The notes under the pieces: model-generated
The model's input: the letters and a program-made list of their open reading frames with translations, nothing else
What the model was told of the DNA's origin: nothing
Databases searched by the model: none
Translations under genes and position numbers: made by a program
Shown: positions 14,317 to 23,425 of the stretch, piece after piece
Numbering within the stretch: the first letter of the stretch is position 1
Layout of the letters: every line of letters begins with the position of its first letter
Assembly (NCBI RefSeq): GCF_014596445.1
Contig: NZ_MECL01000030.1
Location: 1 to 34,818, forward strand
Direction of reading: 5' to 3'
DNA length: 34,818 nucleotides
DNA from: Streptomyces sp. CBMA29
Lineage (GTDB): Bacteria; Actinomycetota; Actinomycetes; Streptomycetales; Streptomycetaceae

Positions 14317-17300
14317 ATGAGAACGAAGCGCTCCATCCCACGGCTGATGGCGGGGGTGACCGCGACGAGCCTGCTGCTCCTGGGCGGGTCCGCTCTTCCC
14401 GCCATGGCATCGGGAGAGCCAAGTCCGGCGACCGACAGCGCGGTCTCGGTCAGTAGCACCAGCGGCACGAACGGCGCCGCCCACCTCAACGACGGTGACC
14501 AGAACACCTACTGGCAGAGCTCGGGCAAGTCCCTGCCGCAGTGGGCGCAGATCGACCTGGGCCGCACCACCCGCATCGACCAGGTGCGGCTGAAGGTGCC
14601 CTCGGGGTGGAAGTCCAGGTCGGAGACGCTCTCGATCCAGGCGAGCGAGGACGGCGAGACCTTCAACACCCTGGTCGGCTCGGCGAAGTACACCTTCAGC
14701 CCGTCGACCGGCAACACCGTCAAGATCTCCTTCCCGGCCTCCATGGCGCACTACGTCCGCGCCGAGGTGACCGGGAACTCCGCCGGGTCCTCCGCCCAGC
14801 TCTCCGAGATCACCGCGCAGGCCGCCGCGGCCTCGACGGTCAACCTCGCCAAGGGCAAGCCGACCGCGGAGTCCAGCCACGCGGACGTCTACGGCTCGGG
14901 CAACGCCGTGGACGGCGACGCGAATTCGTACTGGGAGAGCGCCAACAACGCCTTCCCGCAGTGGCTCCGGGTCGACCTCGGCTCCGCGGTGGCGGTCAAC
15001 CAGGTCGTGCTGAAGCTGCCGCCGGCCACGAGCTGGGCGACGCGCACGCAGACCCTGGCCGTCCAGGGCAGCACCAACGGCACCACGTTCACCGACATCG
15101 TCGCCTCGGCGGGTTACTCCTTCAACCCGTCGTCGGCCAACACGGTGACCATCAACTTCAACTCGACGACGACCCGGTACGTCCGGCTGAACGTCACCGG
15201 CAACACCGGCTGGCCCGCGGGCCAGATATCCGAGTTCGAGGTGTACGGGCCGACGACCGGTGACACCACCGCGCCGACCGCGCCCGCCAACCTGGCGTAC
15301 ACCCAGCCCGTGTCCGGCCAGGTCAAGCTGACCTGGAGCGCCTCCACCGACGACACGGGCGTCACCGGCTACGACGTGTACGCCAACGGCGCGCTGCGTA
15401 CCTCGGTGGCCGGGAACGTGCTGACGTACACCGACAGCCAGCCCGACACCGCGACCGTGGCGTACTACGTGGTCGCCAAGGACGCGGCGGGCAACCAGTC
15501 GGCGCACAGCAACACCGTGACGCGCACCGGCACGTCGGGTGACACGCAGGCGCCGACCGCACCGGGCAGCCTGGCGTACACCCTGCCCGCCTCCGGCCAG
15601 ATCAAGCTGACCTGGACGGCGTCGAGCGACAACGTCGGTGTCACCGGCTACGAGGTCTTCCGCAACGGCAGCCAGATCGCCACCACCGCGGCCAACGTGC
15701 TGACGTACACCGACAGCCAGCCCGACACCGCGACCGTCTCGTACTTCGTACGGGCCAAGGACGCGGCCGGGAACGAGTCGGCGAACAGCAACACGGTGAC
15801 CCGCAACGGCACCAGCGTCGGCGGTACGAACCTGGCGGTCGGCAAGCCGATCGTCGCGTCCGCCACCGTGCAGAACTTCGTCGCGGCCAACGCCAACGAC
15901 GACAGCCTGTCGACGTACTGGGAAGGCAGCGGCACCAGCACCCTGACCGTCTCGCTGGGCTCCAACGTGGACACCAGCTCCGTGGTGGTCAAGCTCAACC
16001 CCGACGCCTCGTGGGGCAACCGGACCCAGACCATCGCGGTCTCCGGCCGGGAGCAGAGCGCGAGCACGTTCACCCAGCTCTCGCCCGCGACCGCGTACAA
16101 CTTCAGCCCGTCCACCGGCAACTCGGTGACGATCCCGGTCTCCGGCCGGGTCGCGGACGTGCGCCTCACCTTCAGCTCCAACACCGGTGCGGGCGGCGGC
16201 CAGGCGGCCGAGTTCCAGGTCATCGGCGTACCGGGGCCCAACCCCGATCTGACCGTCAGCGCCCTGACGGCCTCGCCCGCCTCGCCGGTCGAGACCGACC
16301 CGATCACGCTCAGCGCGACGGTGAAGAACATCGGCACCGACGCGGCGGCCTCCACCGACGTCAACTTCTACCTCGGCACCACCAAGGTCGGCACCGGCAC
16401 CGTCGGCGCGCTGGCCGCGGGCGCGAGCAGCGTCGTGACCGCCAACATCGGCGCCAAGGACGCGGGCAGCTACCAGCTCACCGCCAAGGTCGACGAGTCC
16501 AACAAGGTCGTCGAGCAGAACGAGACCAACAACAGCTACACCAGCCCCACCGCCCTGGTGGTCAAGCCGGTCGACACCTCCGACCTGGTGGCCTCGCCGG
16601 TCGCCTGGTCGCCGGGCAACCCGTCGGCGGGCAACAACGTCACCTTCTCGGTGGCCATCAAGAACCAGGGCACCGTGGCCGCGGCGAGCGGTGCGCACAA
16701 CGTCACGCTCACCCTGTCCGACGCCACCACCGGCAATGTCATCAAGACGCTGACCGGCTCCTACAGCGGCGCCATCGCGGCCGGAGCGACCACCAGCCCG
16801 ATCAACCTGGGTAGCTGGACCGCGGTCAACGGCAAGTACACCGTGAAGACGGTGATCGCCGTCGACGCCAACGAGGTGGCGACCAAGCAGGCCAACAACA
16901 CCAGCACCCTGTCCTTCTTCGTCGGTCGCGGCGCCAACATGCCGTACGACTCGTACGAGGCCGAGGACGGCGTGCTCGGCGGCGGCGCCCAGGTCGTCGG
17001 TCCCAACCGGACCGTCGGCGACATCGCGGGCGAGGCGTCCGGCCGCAAGGCGGTGACGCTCAACTCCACCGGGCAGTCGGTGTCCTTCACCACCCGCGCC
17101 AGCACCAACACGCTGGTGGTCCGCTACTCCATCCCGGACGCCGCGGGCGGCGACGGCATCAACTCCAACCTGAACGTCTACGTCAACGGCACGTTCCTCA
17201 AGGCCATCGACCTGACGTCCAAGTACGCCTGGCTGTACGGCAACGAGACCGGTCCCGGCAACGGTCCGAGCGCGGGCGGCCCCCGTCACATCTACGACGA

Positions 17301-18600
17301 GGCCAACCTGCTGCTCGGGACGACCGTCCCTGCGGGAGCCACGATCAAGCTCCAGAAGGACGCCGCGAACACCAGCACGTACGCGATCGACTTCATCAAC
17401 ACCGAGCAGGCCACGGTGATCCCGAACCCGGACCCGACGAAGTACGTCGTGCCGGCCGGCTTCACCCAGCAGGACGTGCAGAACGCCCTGGACGCGGCGC
17501 GGCAGGACACCACCAAGCTCGGCGTCTACCTGCCGACCGGTGACTACTCGACCGCCCAGAAGTTCCAGGTCTACGGACGGTCGATCAAGGTGATCGGCGC
17601 CGGTCCGTGGTTCACCCGGTTCCGCACTCCGGCCGACCAGTCGAACACCGACGCCGGATTCCGCGCGGACGCCACCGCCAACGGGACGACGTTCTCCGGA
17701 TTCGCGTTCTTCGGCAACTACACCTCGCGCATCGACGGTCCCGGAAAGGTCTTCGACCTCTCCAACGTGGCCAACATGACCATCGACAACATCTGGGTCG
17801 AGCACACGGTCTGCATGTACTGGGGTGCCAACACCGACAACATGGTGATCAGCAACTCCCGTATCCGTGACACGTTCGCCGACGGCGTCAACATGACGAA
17901 CGGCTCCACGGACAACCACGTCTTCAACAACGAGTCGCGGGCGACCGGTGACGACAGTTTCGCGCTGTTCTCCGCCATCGACGCCGGCGGCGCGGACGAG
18001 AAGAACAACGTGTTCGAGAACCTGACGTCGCTGCTGACCTGGCGTGCGGCGGGCGTCGCGGTGTACGGCGGGTACAACAACACCTTCCGGAACATCTACA
18101 TCGCGGACACCCTGGTCTACTCCGGAATCACCGTCAGTTCGCTGGACTTCGGTTACGCGATGAACGGCTTCGGAACCGTGCCGACCACCATCCAGAACGT
18201 GTCGCTCGCCAGAACGGGCGGTCACTTCTGGAGCGGCCAGACCTTCCCCGCCATCTGGCTGTTCTCGGCCTCGAAGGTGTTCCAGGGAATCCGCATCAGC
18301 GATGTGGACATCACCGATCCGACGTACAGCGGCATCATGTTCCAGACCAACTACGTGGGCGGTCAGCCGCAGTTCCCGATCACGGACACCATCTTGACCA
18401 ACATCTCGATCACCGGTGCCCACAAGAGCGGTGACGCGTACGACGCCAAGTCGGGATTCGGTCTGTGGGCCAATGAGCTGCCGGAGGCCGGTCAGGGACC
18501 GGCCGTTGGTTCCGTCACCTTCAACGGTCTCCACCTGAGCGACAACTTCCAGGACATCAAGAACACCACCTCGACCTTCACCATCAAGGTCAACAACTAA
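14317..18600 (+). CDS. Secreted modular GH87 alpha-1,3-glucanase (mutanase/mycodextranase type)
   Basis: This 1427-residue secreted enzyme is predicted to cut alpha-1,3-glucan, a fungal wall polymer. Order: signal peptide (about 1-32); discoidin modules at about 42-172 and 174-313; two fibronectin type III domains at about 318-405 and 409-500; a third discoidin at about 505-638; two CARDB domains at about 642-749 and 753-870; a CBM35/CBM6-like domain at about 876-1028 opening with YEAEDG; and a right-handed beta-helix at about 1045-1427. In the helix D1189 (DGVNM) and D1212-D1213 (GDDS) are spaced 23 and 24 residues apart, exactly as I recall for the catalytic aspartates of characterised GH87 enzymes (Paenibacillus Agl-FH1). 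ATG 14317 has AGAGGGA just upstream. A strong terminator follows. Eight accessory domains suggest tight attachment to insoluble substrate. Confidence 0.92.
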   Translation: MRTKRSIPRLMAGVTATSLLLLGGSALPAMASGEPSPATDSAVSVSSTSGTNGAAHLNDGDQNTYWQSSGKSLPQWAQIDLGRTTRIDQVRLKVPSGWKSRSETLSIQASEDGETFNTLVGSAKYTFSPSTGNTVKISFPASMAHYVRAEVTGNSAGSSAQLSEITAQAAAASTVNLAKGKPTAESSHADVYGSGNAVDGDANSYWESANNAFPQWLRVDLGSAVAVNQVVLKLPPATSWATRTQTLAVQGSTNGTTFTDIVASAGYSFNPSSANTVTINFNSTTTRYVRLNVTGNTGWPAGQISEFEVYGPTTGDTTAPTAPANLAYTQPVSGQVKLTWSASTDDTGVTGYDVYANGALRTSVAGNVLTYTDSQPDTATVAYYVVAKDAAGNQSAHSNTVTRTGTSGDTQAPTAPGSLAYTLPASGQIKLTWTASSDNVGVTGYEVFRNGSQIATTAANVLTYTDSQPDTATVSYFVRAKDAAGNESANSNTVTRNGTSVGGTNLAVGKPIVASATVQNFVAANANDDSLSTYWEGSGTSTLTVSLGSNVDTSSVVVKLNPDASWGNRTQTIAVSGREQSASTFTQLSPATAYNFSPSTGNSVTIPVSGRVADVRLTFSSNTGAGGGQAAEFQVIGVPGPNPDLTVSALTASPASPVETDPITLSATVKNIGTDAAASTDVNFYLGTTKVGTGTVGALAAGASSVVTANIGAKDAGSYQLTAKVDESNKVVEQNETNNSYTSPTALVVKPVDTSDLVASPVAWSPGNPSAGNNVTFSVAIKNQGTVAAASGAHNVTLTLSDATTGNVIKTLTGSYSGAIAAGATTSPINLGSWTAVNGKYTVKTVIAVDANEVATKQANNTSTLSFFVGRGANMPYDSYEAEDGVLGGGAQVVGPNRTVGDIAGEASGRKAVTLNSTGQSVSFTTRASTNTLVVRYSIPDAAGGDGINSNLNVYVNGTFLKAIDLTSKYAWLYGNETGPGNGPSAGGPRHIYDEANLLLGTTVPAGATIKLQKDAANTSTYAIDFINTEQATVIPNPDPTKYVVPAGFTQQDVQNALDAARQDTTKLGVYLPTGDYSTAQKFQVYGRSIKVIGAGPWFTRFRTPADQSNTDAGFRADATANGTTFSGFAFFGNYTSRIDGPGKVFDLSNVANMTIDNIWVEHTVCMYWGANTDNMVISNSRIRDTFADGVNMTNGSTDNHVFNNESRATGDDSFALFSAIDAGGADEKNNVFENLTSLLTWRAAGVAVYGGYNNTFRNIYIADTLVYSGITVSSLDFGYAMNGFGTVPTTIQNVSLARTGGHFWSGQTFPAIWLFSASKVFQGIRISDVDITDPTYSGIMFQTNYVGGQPQFPITDTILTNISITGAHKSGDAYDAKSGFGLWANELPEAGQGPAVGSVTFNGLHLSDNFQDIKNTTSTFTIKVNN

Positions 18601-18629
18601 CAGCAGCCGCGCAGGAGCGGCCGTCAGCT

Positions 18630-18670
18630 GGGAGGTGTCCGCGTTCGGCTCTCGAACGCGGGCACCTCCC
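18630..18670 (+). terminator. Terminator of the GH87 gene
   Basis: An 18-bp stem (18630-18647 with 18653-18670) with one G-T wobble and a 5-base loop lies 30 bp after the stop codon. It isolates the glucanase transcript from the chitinase promoter. Confidence 0.88.
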
Positions 18671-18739
18671 GCATGCGTTCACGGGCGGGGTTGGAGAGCA
18701 ACAGGCGTGCGGTTGGCTTCAGTTGGTGAACGTGAGGGC

Positions 18740-18768
18740 TTGACGTGGCATTGGTCCAGTCCTACCTT
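18740..18768 (+). promoter_or_regulatory. Chitinase promoter with overlapping DasR-like box
   Basis: TTGACG (18740-18745), a 17-base spacer and TACCTT (18763-18768) form the promoter. The spacer carries ATTGGTCCAGTCCT (18750-18763), matching about 10 of 16 positions of the DasR box ACTGGTCTAGACCAGT and the TTGGTCCAG repeats known from streptomycete chitinase promoters. Repression by DasR with release by glucosamine-6-phosphate is the expected control. Confidence 0.6.
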
Positions 18769-18867
18769 CGCCGATGCGCCCTCAGTCATGTCGGAGTCCG
18801 CCGTTCACGGATCAGAACCGATCCGAATGCGCGGGTCCGGCCGTCCGCTACCGGAAGGTCTCCCCCC

Positions 18868-20301
18868 ATGAACAGACCGCGCATTCGGCTCAAGGCGCTG
18901 ACCGCACTCGCCGCCGTTCCCGCACTCGCGGCGGGACTGCTGCTGGCCGCCGGCGCTCCGGCGCAGGCCGCGGCCAATCCGGGCCCCGGCTTCCCCGCGC
19001 AGTACGCGGCGCCCTACGCCGAGGTCTGGAACTCCCCGTCGGCGCTGGCGGCGGTGAAGAACGCCACCGGGCTGAAGTACTTCACCCTCGCGTTCGTCAT
19101 CGACGGCGGCGGCTGCAACGCCACCTTCAACGGCAGTACCTCGGTCACCGACGCGAGCTGGACGTCGGCCATCAACACCCTGCGGTCCGGCGGCGGCGAT
19201 GTCATCGCCTCCTTCGGCGGCGCGGGCGGCACCGAGATCGGCATCTCCTGTACGTCGGTCGCCGCGCTCAAGACCCAGTACAAGCGCGTGATCGACGGAC
19301 TCAACCTGACCCGCCTCGACTTCGACATCGAGGGCGGCGCGCTCAACAACACCACCGCCAACGACCGGCGCAACCAGGCCCTCGCGCAGCTCCAGCAGGA
19401 GTACGCGGCGGCCGGCAAGAAGCTCGACATCGACTACACGCTCCCGGTCAACCCCACGGGCCTGGAGTCCAACTCGCTCAGCCTGCTGAACAACGCCAAG
19501 AGCAACGGCCTCAACGTCAACCTCGTCAACATCATGACGATGGACTACGGGCCGTCGATGGACATGGGCCAGGCGGCCATCAGCGCGGCCACCGCGCTGC
19601 ACGGTCAGCTCGGCGCGATCTGGAACACCAAGACCTCCGCGCAGCTCTGGGCGATGGAGGGCAACACCCCCATGATCGGGGTGAACGACTCGACCAACGA
19701 GGTCTTCTCCACCGCCAACGCGCAGTCGCTGGAGACCTTCGCGAAGAACAACGGCATCCAGGAGCTGTCCTTCTGGTCGCTCGGCCGTGACAAGGCGTGC
19801 GCCACCAACGGCCAGTTGTCGGACTCGTGCAGCGGCACACCCCAGTCGCAGTATCAGTTCTCCAGCATCTTCAACGCCATCACCGGCGGCGGCACCACTC
19901 CGCCGCCCACCGGCGGCGCCACCGGTCCGATCCGGTCCGGTTACGCCAACAAGTGCGTGGACGTGGCCTCCGCGAGCAGCGCCAACGGCGCGGCGGTCCA
20001 GCTCTACGACTGCAACGGCACGACCGCGCAGAACTGGACGGTCGGCAGCGACAACTCGATCCAGGCCCTCGGCAAGTGCATGGACGTGACCGCGGCGGGC
20101 ACCGCCAACGGCAGCCAGGTGCAGCTCTACGACTGCAACGGCACGGCCGCCCAGAAGTGGACCCGCAGCGGCAGCACCCTGGTCAACACCGGCTCGGGCA
20201 AGTGCCTGGACGCGACAGGACCCAGCTCCGCCAACGGCACCCGGCTCCAGATCTGGACCTGCGCGGGCGGCACGAACCAGCAGTGGACCCTGCCTTCGTG
20301 A
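18868..20301 (+). CDS. Secreted GH18 chitinase with ricin-type CBM13 module
   Basis: This 477-residue secreted protein hydrolyses beta-1,4-linked N-acetylglucosamine. The signal peptide covers about 1-35 (ends PAQA). The GH18 barrel (about 37-335) contains FTLAFVIDGGGCN, GGDVIASFGGAGG and the catalytic L-D151-F-D153-I-E155 motif, with E155 as proton donor; NIMTMDYGP and LSFWSLGRD give the later strands. A short GGTTPPPTGG linker leads to a ricin B-type domain (about 351-477) with repeated CVDV/CMDV/CLDA and QLYDCNG..AQ.W units, a CBM13-like sugar binder. ATG 18868 follows GGAAGG by nine bases; the frame is open further upstream but passes through the promoter. The barrel resembles the single-domain streptomycete chitinases of the ChiA/ChiD class. 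The promoter has a DasR-like box. Confidence 0.94.
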   Translation: MNRPRIRLKALTALAAVPALAAGLLLAAGAPAQAAANPGPGFPAQYAAPYAEVWNSPSALAAVKNATGLKYFTLAFVIDGGGCNATFNGSTSVTDASWTSAINTLRSGGGDVIASFGGAGGTEIGISCTSVAALKTQYKRVIDGLNLTRLDFDIEGGALNNTTANDRRNQALAQLQQEYAAAGKKLDIDYTLPVNPTGLESNSLSLLNNAKSNGLNVNLVNIMTMDYGPSMDMGQAAISAATALHGQLGAIWNTKTSAQLWAMEGNTPMIGVNDSTNEVFSTANAQSLETFAKNNGIQELSFWSLGRDKACATNGQLSDSCSGTPQSQYQFSSIFNAITGGGTTPPPTGGATGPIRSGYANKCVDVASASSANGAAVQLYDCNGTTAQNWTVGSDNSIQALGKCMDVTAAGTANGSQVQLYDCNGTAAQKWTRSGSTLVNTGSGKCLDATGPSSANGTRLQIWTCAGGTNQQWTLPS

Positions 20302-20344
20302 CCCGCGCGCCCGCTGAGCGGTAGCCGAGCGGACAGGCGAATCG

Positions 20345-20386
20345 ACCGGTCCCGGGCGGGGACGACATCACCCGCCCGGGACCGGT
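20345..20386 (+). terminator. Terminator of the chitinase gene
   Basis: A perfect 16-bp stem (20345-20360 with 20371-20386, ACCGGTCCCGGGCGGG) has a 10-base loop, 43 bp after the stop codon. Confidence 0.88.
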
Positions 20387-20420
20387 GCGCTGTACGGCGG
20401 TGATCTTACGGGCCCATCGC

Positions 20421-20449
20421 AAAAAATCGATGTGGATACGTAAAAAATC
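20421..20449. repeat. AT-rich direct repeats two helical turns apart
   Basis: AAAAAATC occurs at 20421-20428 and 20442-20449, exactly 21 bp apart, in otherwise very GC-rich DNA. This is the most AT-rich patch in the window and lies about 105 bp upstream of the DinB-like gene, so it may be a bent or protein-bound upstream element. Confidence 0.55.
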
Positions 20450-20554
20450 TGCGGTGTGGAGTCATTGCGGAGTATTTCCGCGGGGCGGGAAGGAGTAGGA
20501 GGCGCCGCCGCTTGTCATCGGTGGCCCGCTGTCGATCCTTCACGAGGAGCCCTG

Positions 20555-21067
20555 ATGAACAGCACGGAACTGCTGGCCGACGCCTTCGGCCGGATTCAGG
20601 AAGTGGTCCACGACGCCGTGGACGGCCTCACCGCCGAGGAGCTGGCCTTCCGCGTGGACGAGGGCGCGAACAGCGTCGGCTGGCTGATCTGGCACCTGAC
20701 CCGCGTCCAGGACGACCATGTCGCCGAGGTCGCGGGCGCCGAGCAGGCATGGACCGCGCAGGGCTGGGACGCCCGCTTCGGCCTGCCCTTCCCCGCCGGG
20801 GCGATCGGCTACGGCGACGGCCCGGACGACGTCGCCGCCGTCCGCGTGCGCTCCGCCGACCTGCTCACCGGCTACCACGACGCCGTATACGAGAACACCG
20901 TCCGCCACGTGCGGGAGCTGACCGACGACGACCTCGACCGCGTCGTGGACAAGCGCTGGAATCCGCCGGTGACCCTGGGTGTACGCCTGATCAGCGTCGT
21001 CTCCGACGACCTCCAGCACGCCGGGCAGGCGGCGTATCTGCGGGGGCTGCTGTTGCGCAGGCGGTGA
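20555..21067 (+). CDS. DinB-superfamily protein (DUF664/mycothiol-transferase-like)
   Basis: This 170-residue soluble four-helix-bundle protein begins with a helix ELLADAFGRIQEVVHDAVDGL. The conserved SVGWLIWHLTRVQDDHVAE helix carries the first metal-binding histidine, and the C-terminal helix SDDLQHAGQAAYLRGLLL the last. This is the DinB/YfiT plan, which in actinomycetes includes mycothiol-dependent transferases and isomerases. ATG 20555 follows GAGGAG by five bases. It stands alone between the chitinase terminator and the MarR-type operator of the efflux gene. The AT-rich repeats at 20421-20449 lie upstream. Its substrate is unknown; a mycothiol-linked stress role would fit the formaldehyde dehydrogenase at 28731 but is only a guess. 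Confidence 0.82.
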   Translation: MNSTELLADAFGRIQEVVHDAVDGLTAEELAFRVDEGANSVGWLIWHLTRVQDDHVAEVAGAEQAWTAQGWDARFGLPFPAGAIGYGDGPDDVAAVRVRSADLLTGYHDAVYENTVRHVRELTDDDLDRVVDKRWNPPVTLGVRLISVVSDDLQHAGQAAYLRGLLLRRR

Positions 21068-21106
21068 CAGCGTCGGCGTCGGCCGTTCACCCTTCGGTGT
21101 TAGAGT

Positions 21107-21126
21107 TACTTAACCTAAGTTAAGTA
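21107..21126. promoter_or_regulatory. 20-bp palindromic operator of the efflux-marR pair
   Basis: TACTTAACCTAAGTTAAGTA has perfect 8-bp arms and a CTAA centre. It lies 26 bp upstream of the efflux gene start, in the core promoter zone, and is AT-rich against its surroundings. Its size and form fit a MarR dimer, and the gene pair it heads ends with a MarR gene, suggesting autoregulation. Confidence 0.7.
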
Positions 21127-21152
21127 CCTGCGCGACCGGTGGGGTGTGAGGG

Positions 21153-22889
21153 TTGGCGACCGAGAAGACGGCCGAAGAGCCAGCGGCACGAATACAGCGG
21201 AGGCCACCGCGCATAGCGGCCGACCATCCGCGCTACAAGTGGGTGGCGCTGTCGAACACCACGCTCGGCATGCTGATCGCCACGATCAACTCCTCGATCG
21301 TCCTGATCTCGCTCCCCGCGATCTTCACCGGTATCCACCTCGATCCCCTCCAGCCCGGCAACGTCAGCTATCTGCTCTGGATGCTGATGGGATACATGCT
21401 GGTCACTGCGGTCCTCGTGGTCACCCTCGGCCGGCTCGGGGACATCCTCGGCCGGGTCAAGATCTACAACTCCGGCTTCCTGATCTTCACCGTCACCTCG
21501 GTGATCCTCTCCCTGGACCCGATGCAGGGCGGCGGCGGCGCGCTCTGGCTGATCGGCTGGCGCGTCGCCCAGGCCGTCGGCGGCTCGATGCTGATGGCCA
21601 ACTCGGCCGCGATCATCACCGACGCCTTCCCGGCCCGCCAGCGTGGCATGGCGCTCGGCGTGAACATGGTCGCGGGCATCGCCGGATCCTTCATCGGCCT
21701 GGTCCTCGGCGGCCTGCTCTCCGAGTGGGACTGGCGCTCGATCTTCTGGGTCAACGTCCCGATCGGCCTGATCGGCACCGTCTGGGCCTACCGCTCGCTC
21801 CACGAGACCGGCATCCGCCGCAAGGCCCGGGTCGACTGGTGGGGCAACATCACCTTCGCCGTCGGCCTGACCGCGCTGCTCGCGGGCATCACCTACGGCA
21901 TCCAGCCCTACGGCGGCCACACCATGGGCTGGACCAACCCCTGGGTGCTCGCGGGCCTGATCGGCGGCGTCGTGATGCTCGCCGTCTTCTGCCTCGTCGA
22001 GGCCAGGGTGCGCGAGCCGATGTTCCCGCTCGGCCTGTTCCGCAACGTGGCCTTCGCGGGCGGCAACGCGGCCACCCTGCTCGGCTCCATCGCCCGCGGC
22101 GGCCTCCAGTTCATGCTGATCATCTGGCTCCAGGGCATCTGGCTGCCCCTGCACGGCTACGACTACGTCGACACCCCGCTGTGGGCCGGTATCTTCCTAC
22201 TGCCGCTCACCGTCGGCTTCCTGCTCTCCGGGCCGATCGCGGGCTACTTCTCCGACCGGTACGGCGCCAGACTCTTCGCCGCCGCCGGATTCGTGGTGAT
22301 GGCCGCGTCTTTCGCGGGACTGCTGCTGCTCCCCACCGACTTCAACTATCTGGTCTTCGCGTTCCTGATCTTCCTCAACGGGGTCGGCGGCGGCCTGTTC
22401 GCGGCGCCGAACACCTCGATCATCATGGCGAGCGTGCCCGCCGAGGCCCGCGGCGCCGCCTCCGGCATGCGCGCCACCTTCCAGAACGCGGGCATGGTGC
22501 TCTCCATCGGCGTGTTCTTCTCGCTCATGGTCGCCGGACTCGCCCGCTCGCTGCCCGGCACCCTCAGCAGCGGCCTGGCCGCCCAGGGCGTGCCCGGGGC
22601 CAACGCGCACGACATCGCGAATCTGCCGCCGGTCGGCACGCTCTTCGCGGCCTTCCTCGGCTACAACCCGATCCAGCACCTGCTCGGCCCCGACCTGCTC
22701 GGCAAGCTCCCGACGGCCAACCAGCACACGCTCACCGGCCGCGAATTCTTCCCGCACCTGATTTCCGGGCCGTTCCACGACGGCCTCGTGGTGGTGTTCG
22801 CACTGGCCATCGTGATGTCCTTGGTCGCGGCGGGCGCGTCACTGATCCGAGGCCGCGCCGTCCGCGCGGCCCGCGCCCCGCAGGAGTAA
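21153..22889 (+). CDS. Drug-efflux MFS transporter, DHA2 (14-TM, EmrB/QacA) family
   Basis: This 578-residue inner-membrane antiporter is predicted to export drugs or other organic compounds using the proton gradient. About 14 hydrophobic segments are visible, the first after a 30-residue basic tail ([23 protein letters not shown]). Motif A reads [11 protein letters not shown] between segments 2 and 3, and motif C-like [15 protein letters not shown] follows in segment 5. A longer extracytoplasmic loop near 470-535 ([17 protein letters not shown] onward) is typical of DHA2 members. TTG 21153 is the first possible start after an in-frame stop; GAGGG abuts it and GGTGGGG lies further upstream, so the start is only fairly certain. 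A MarR gene follows 28 bp downstream, so the two form an operon under the palindrome at 21107-21126. Confidence 0.9.
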   Translation: MATEKTAEEPAARIQRRPPRIAADHPRYKWVALSNTTLGMLIATINSSIVLISLPAIFTGIHLDPLQPGNVSYLLWMLMGYMLVTAVLVVTLGRLGDILGRVKIYNSGFLIFTVTSVILSLDPMQGGGGALWLIGWRVAQAVGGSMLMANSAAIITDAFPARQRGMALGVNMVAGIAGSFIGLVLGGLLSEWDWRSIFWVNVPIGLIGTVWAYRSLHETGIRRKARVDWWGNITFAVGLTALLAGITYGIQPYGGHTMGWTNPWVLAGLIGGVVMLAVFCLVEARVREPMFPLGLFRNVAFAGGNAATLLGSIARGGLQFMLIIWLQGIWLPLHGYDYVDTPLWAGIFLLPLTVGFLLSGPIAGYFSDRYGARLFAAAGFVVMAASFAGLLLLPTDFNYLVFAFLIFLNGVGGGLFAAPNTSIIMASVPAEARGAASGMRATFQNAGMVLSIGVFFSLMVAGLARSLPGTLSSGLAAQGVPGANAHDIANLPPVGTLFAAFLGYNPIQHLLGPDLLGKLPTANQHTLTGREFFPHLISGPFHDGLVVVFALAIVMSLVAAGASLIRGRAVRAARAPQE

Positions 22890-22917
22890 CCGACCCGACC
22901 GAGGAGGCGCCCCCGCC

Positions 22918-23382
22918 ATGGACCACACCGACGGGCGCGGGGGCGCCACTCCGGCCGCGGTCGCGCTGATCGTGGCCCGGCTCTACCGCCAGCTCGCCCA
23001 GGCGTCCGCCGACGACCTCAACCTGACGTACGCGCAGCTCTCCGCGCTCGCCAGGATCGGGCAGTTCGGTCCCATCCGGCTCGGCGAACTCGCCGCCCGC
23101 GAGCAGGTCGTCGCCCCCTCCCTGACCCGTACGGTCAGGCCGCTGTCGGAGGCCGGACTGATCGGCAAGGAGGCCGACCCTTCCGACGGCCGCTCCTGGC
23201 TCGTCAGCATCACCCCGCAAGGGCGGGCCCTGCTGGAGCGCATCCGCCGTGAGCGGGCGGAACTGCTCGCCCGGAGAATGGCGTGGCTCACCGACGAGCA
23301 GCGCGCGACGCTTGACGCGGCGCTCCCGGTCCTGGAACTGCTCCTCACCGAACGGACACCAACAGACCGACCCGGAGGCTGA
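22918..23382 (+). CDS. MarR-family regulator of the adjacent efflux gene
   Basis: This 154-residue winged-helix repressor has helix LTYAQLSALARIGQFGPI, recognition region LAAREQVVAPSLTRTVRPLSEAGLI and wing KEADPSDGRSWLVSIT, flanked by dimerisation helices (ALIVARLYRQLAQ at the N terminus; LERIRRERAELLARRM at the C terminus). ATG 22918 follows GAGGAGG by ten bases. It lies 28 bp after the efflux gene on the same strand, the usual layout in which the repressor and pump are induced together when the repressor binds the pump substrate. The palindrome at 21107-21126 is its likely operator. It converges with another efflux gene, only 43 bp apart and without a clear terminator. Confidence 0.9.
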   Translation: MDHTDGRGGATPAAVALIVARLYRQLAQASADDLNLTYAQLSALARIGQFGPIRLGELAAREQVVAPSLTRTVRPLSEAGLIGKEADPSDGRSWLVSITPQGRALLERIRRERAELLARRMAWLTDEQRATLDAALPVLELLLTERTPTDRPGG

Positions 23383-23425
23383 CCCCGAGGCTTCCCGCGA
23401 CGGACCCCGAGACCGCCCCCGCCCC

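Noticed and set aside
14221..18534. A 1437-codon open frame antisense to the GH87 gene
   Set aside because: It mirrors the sense gene, has Val/Gly/Arg-rich low-complexity translation, no ribosome binding site and no recognisable domain. Long antisense open frames are expected in very GC-rich coding DNA.
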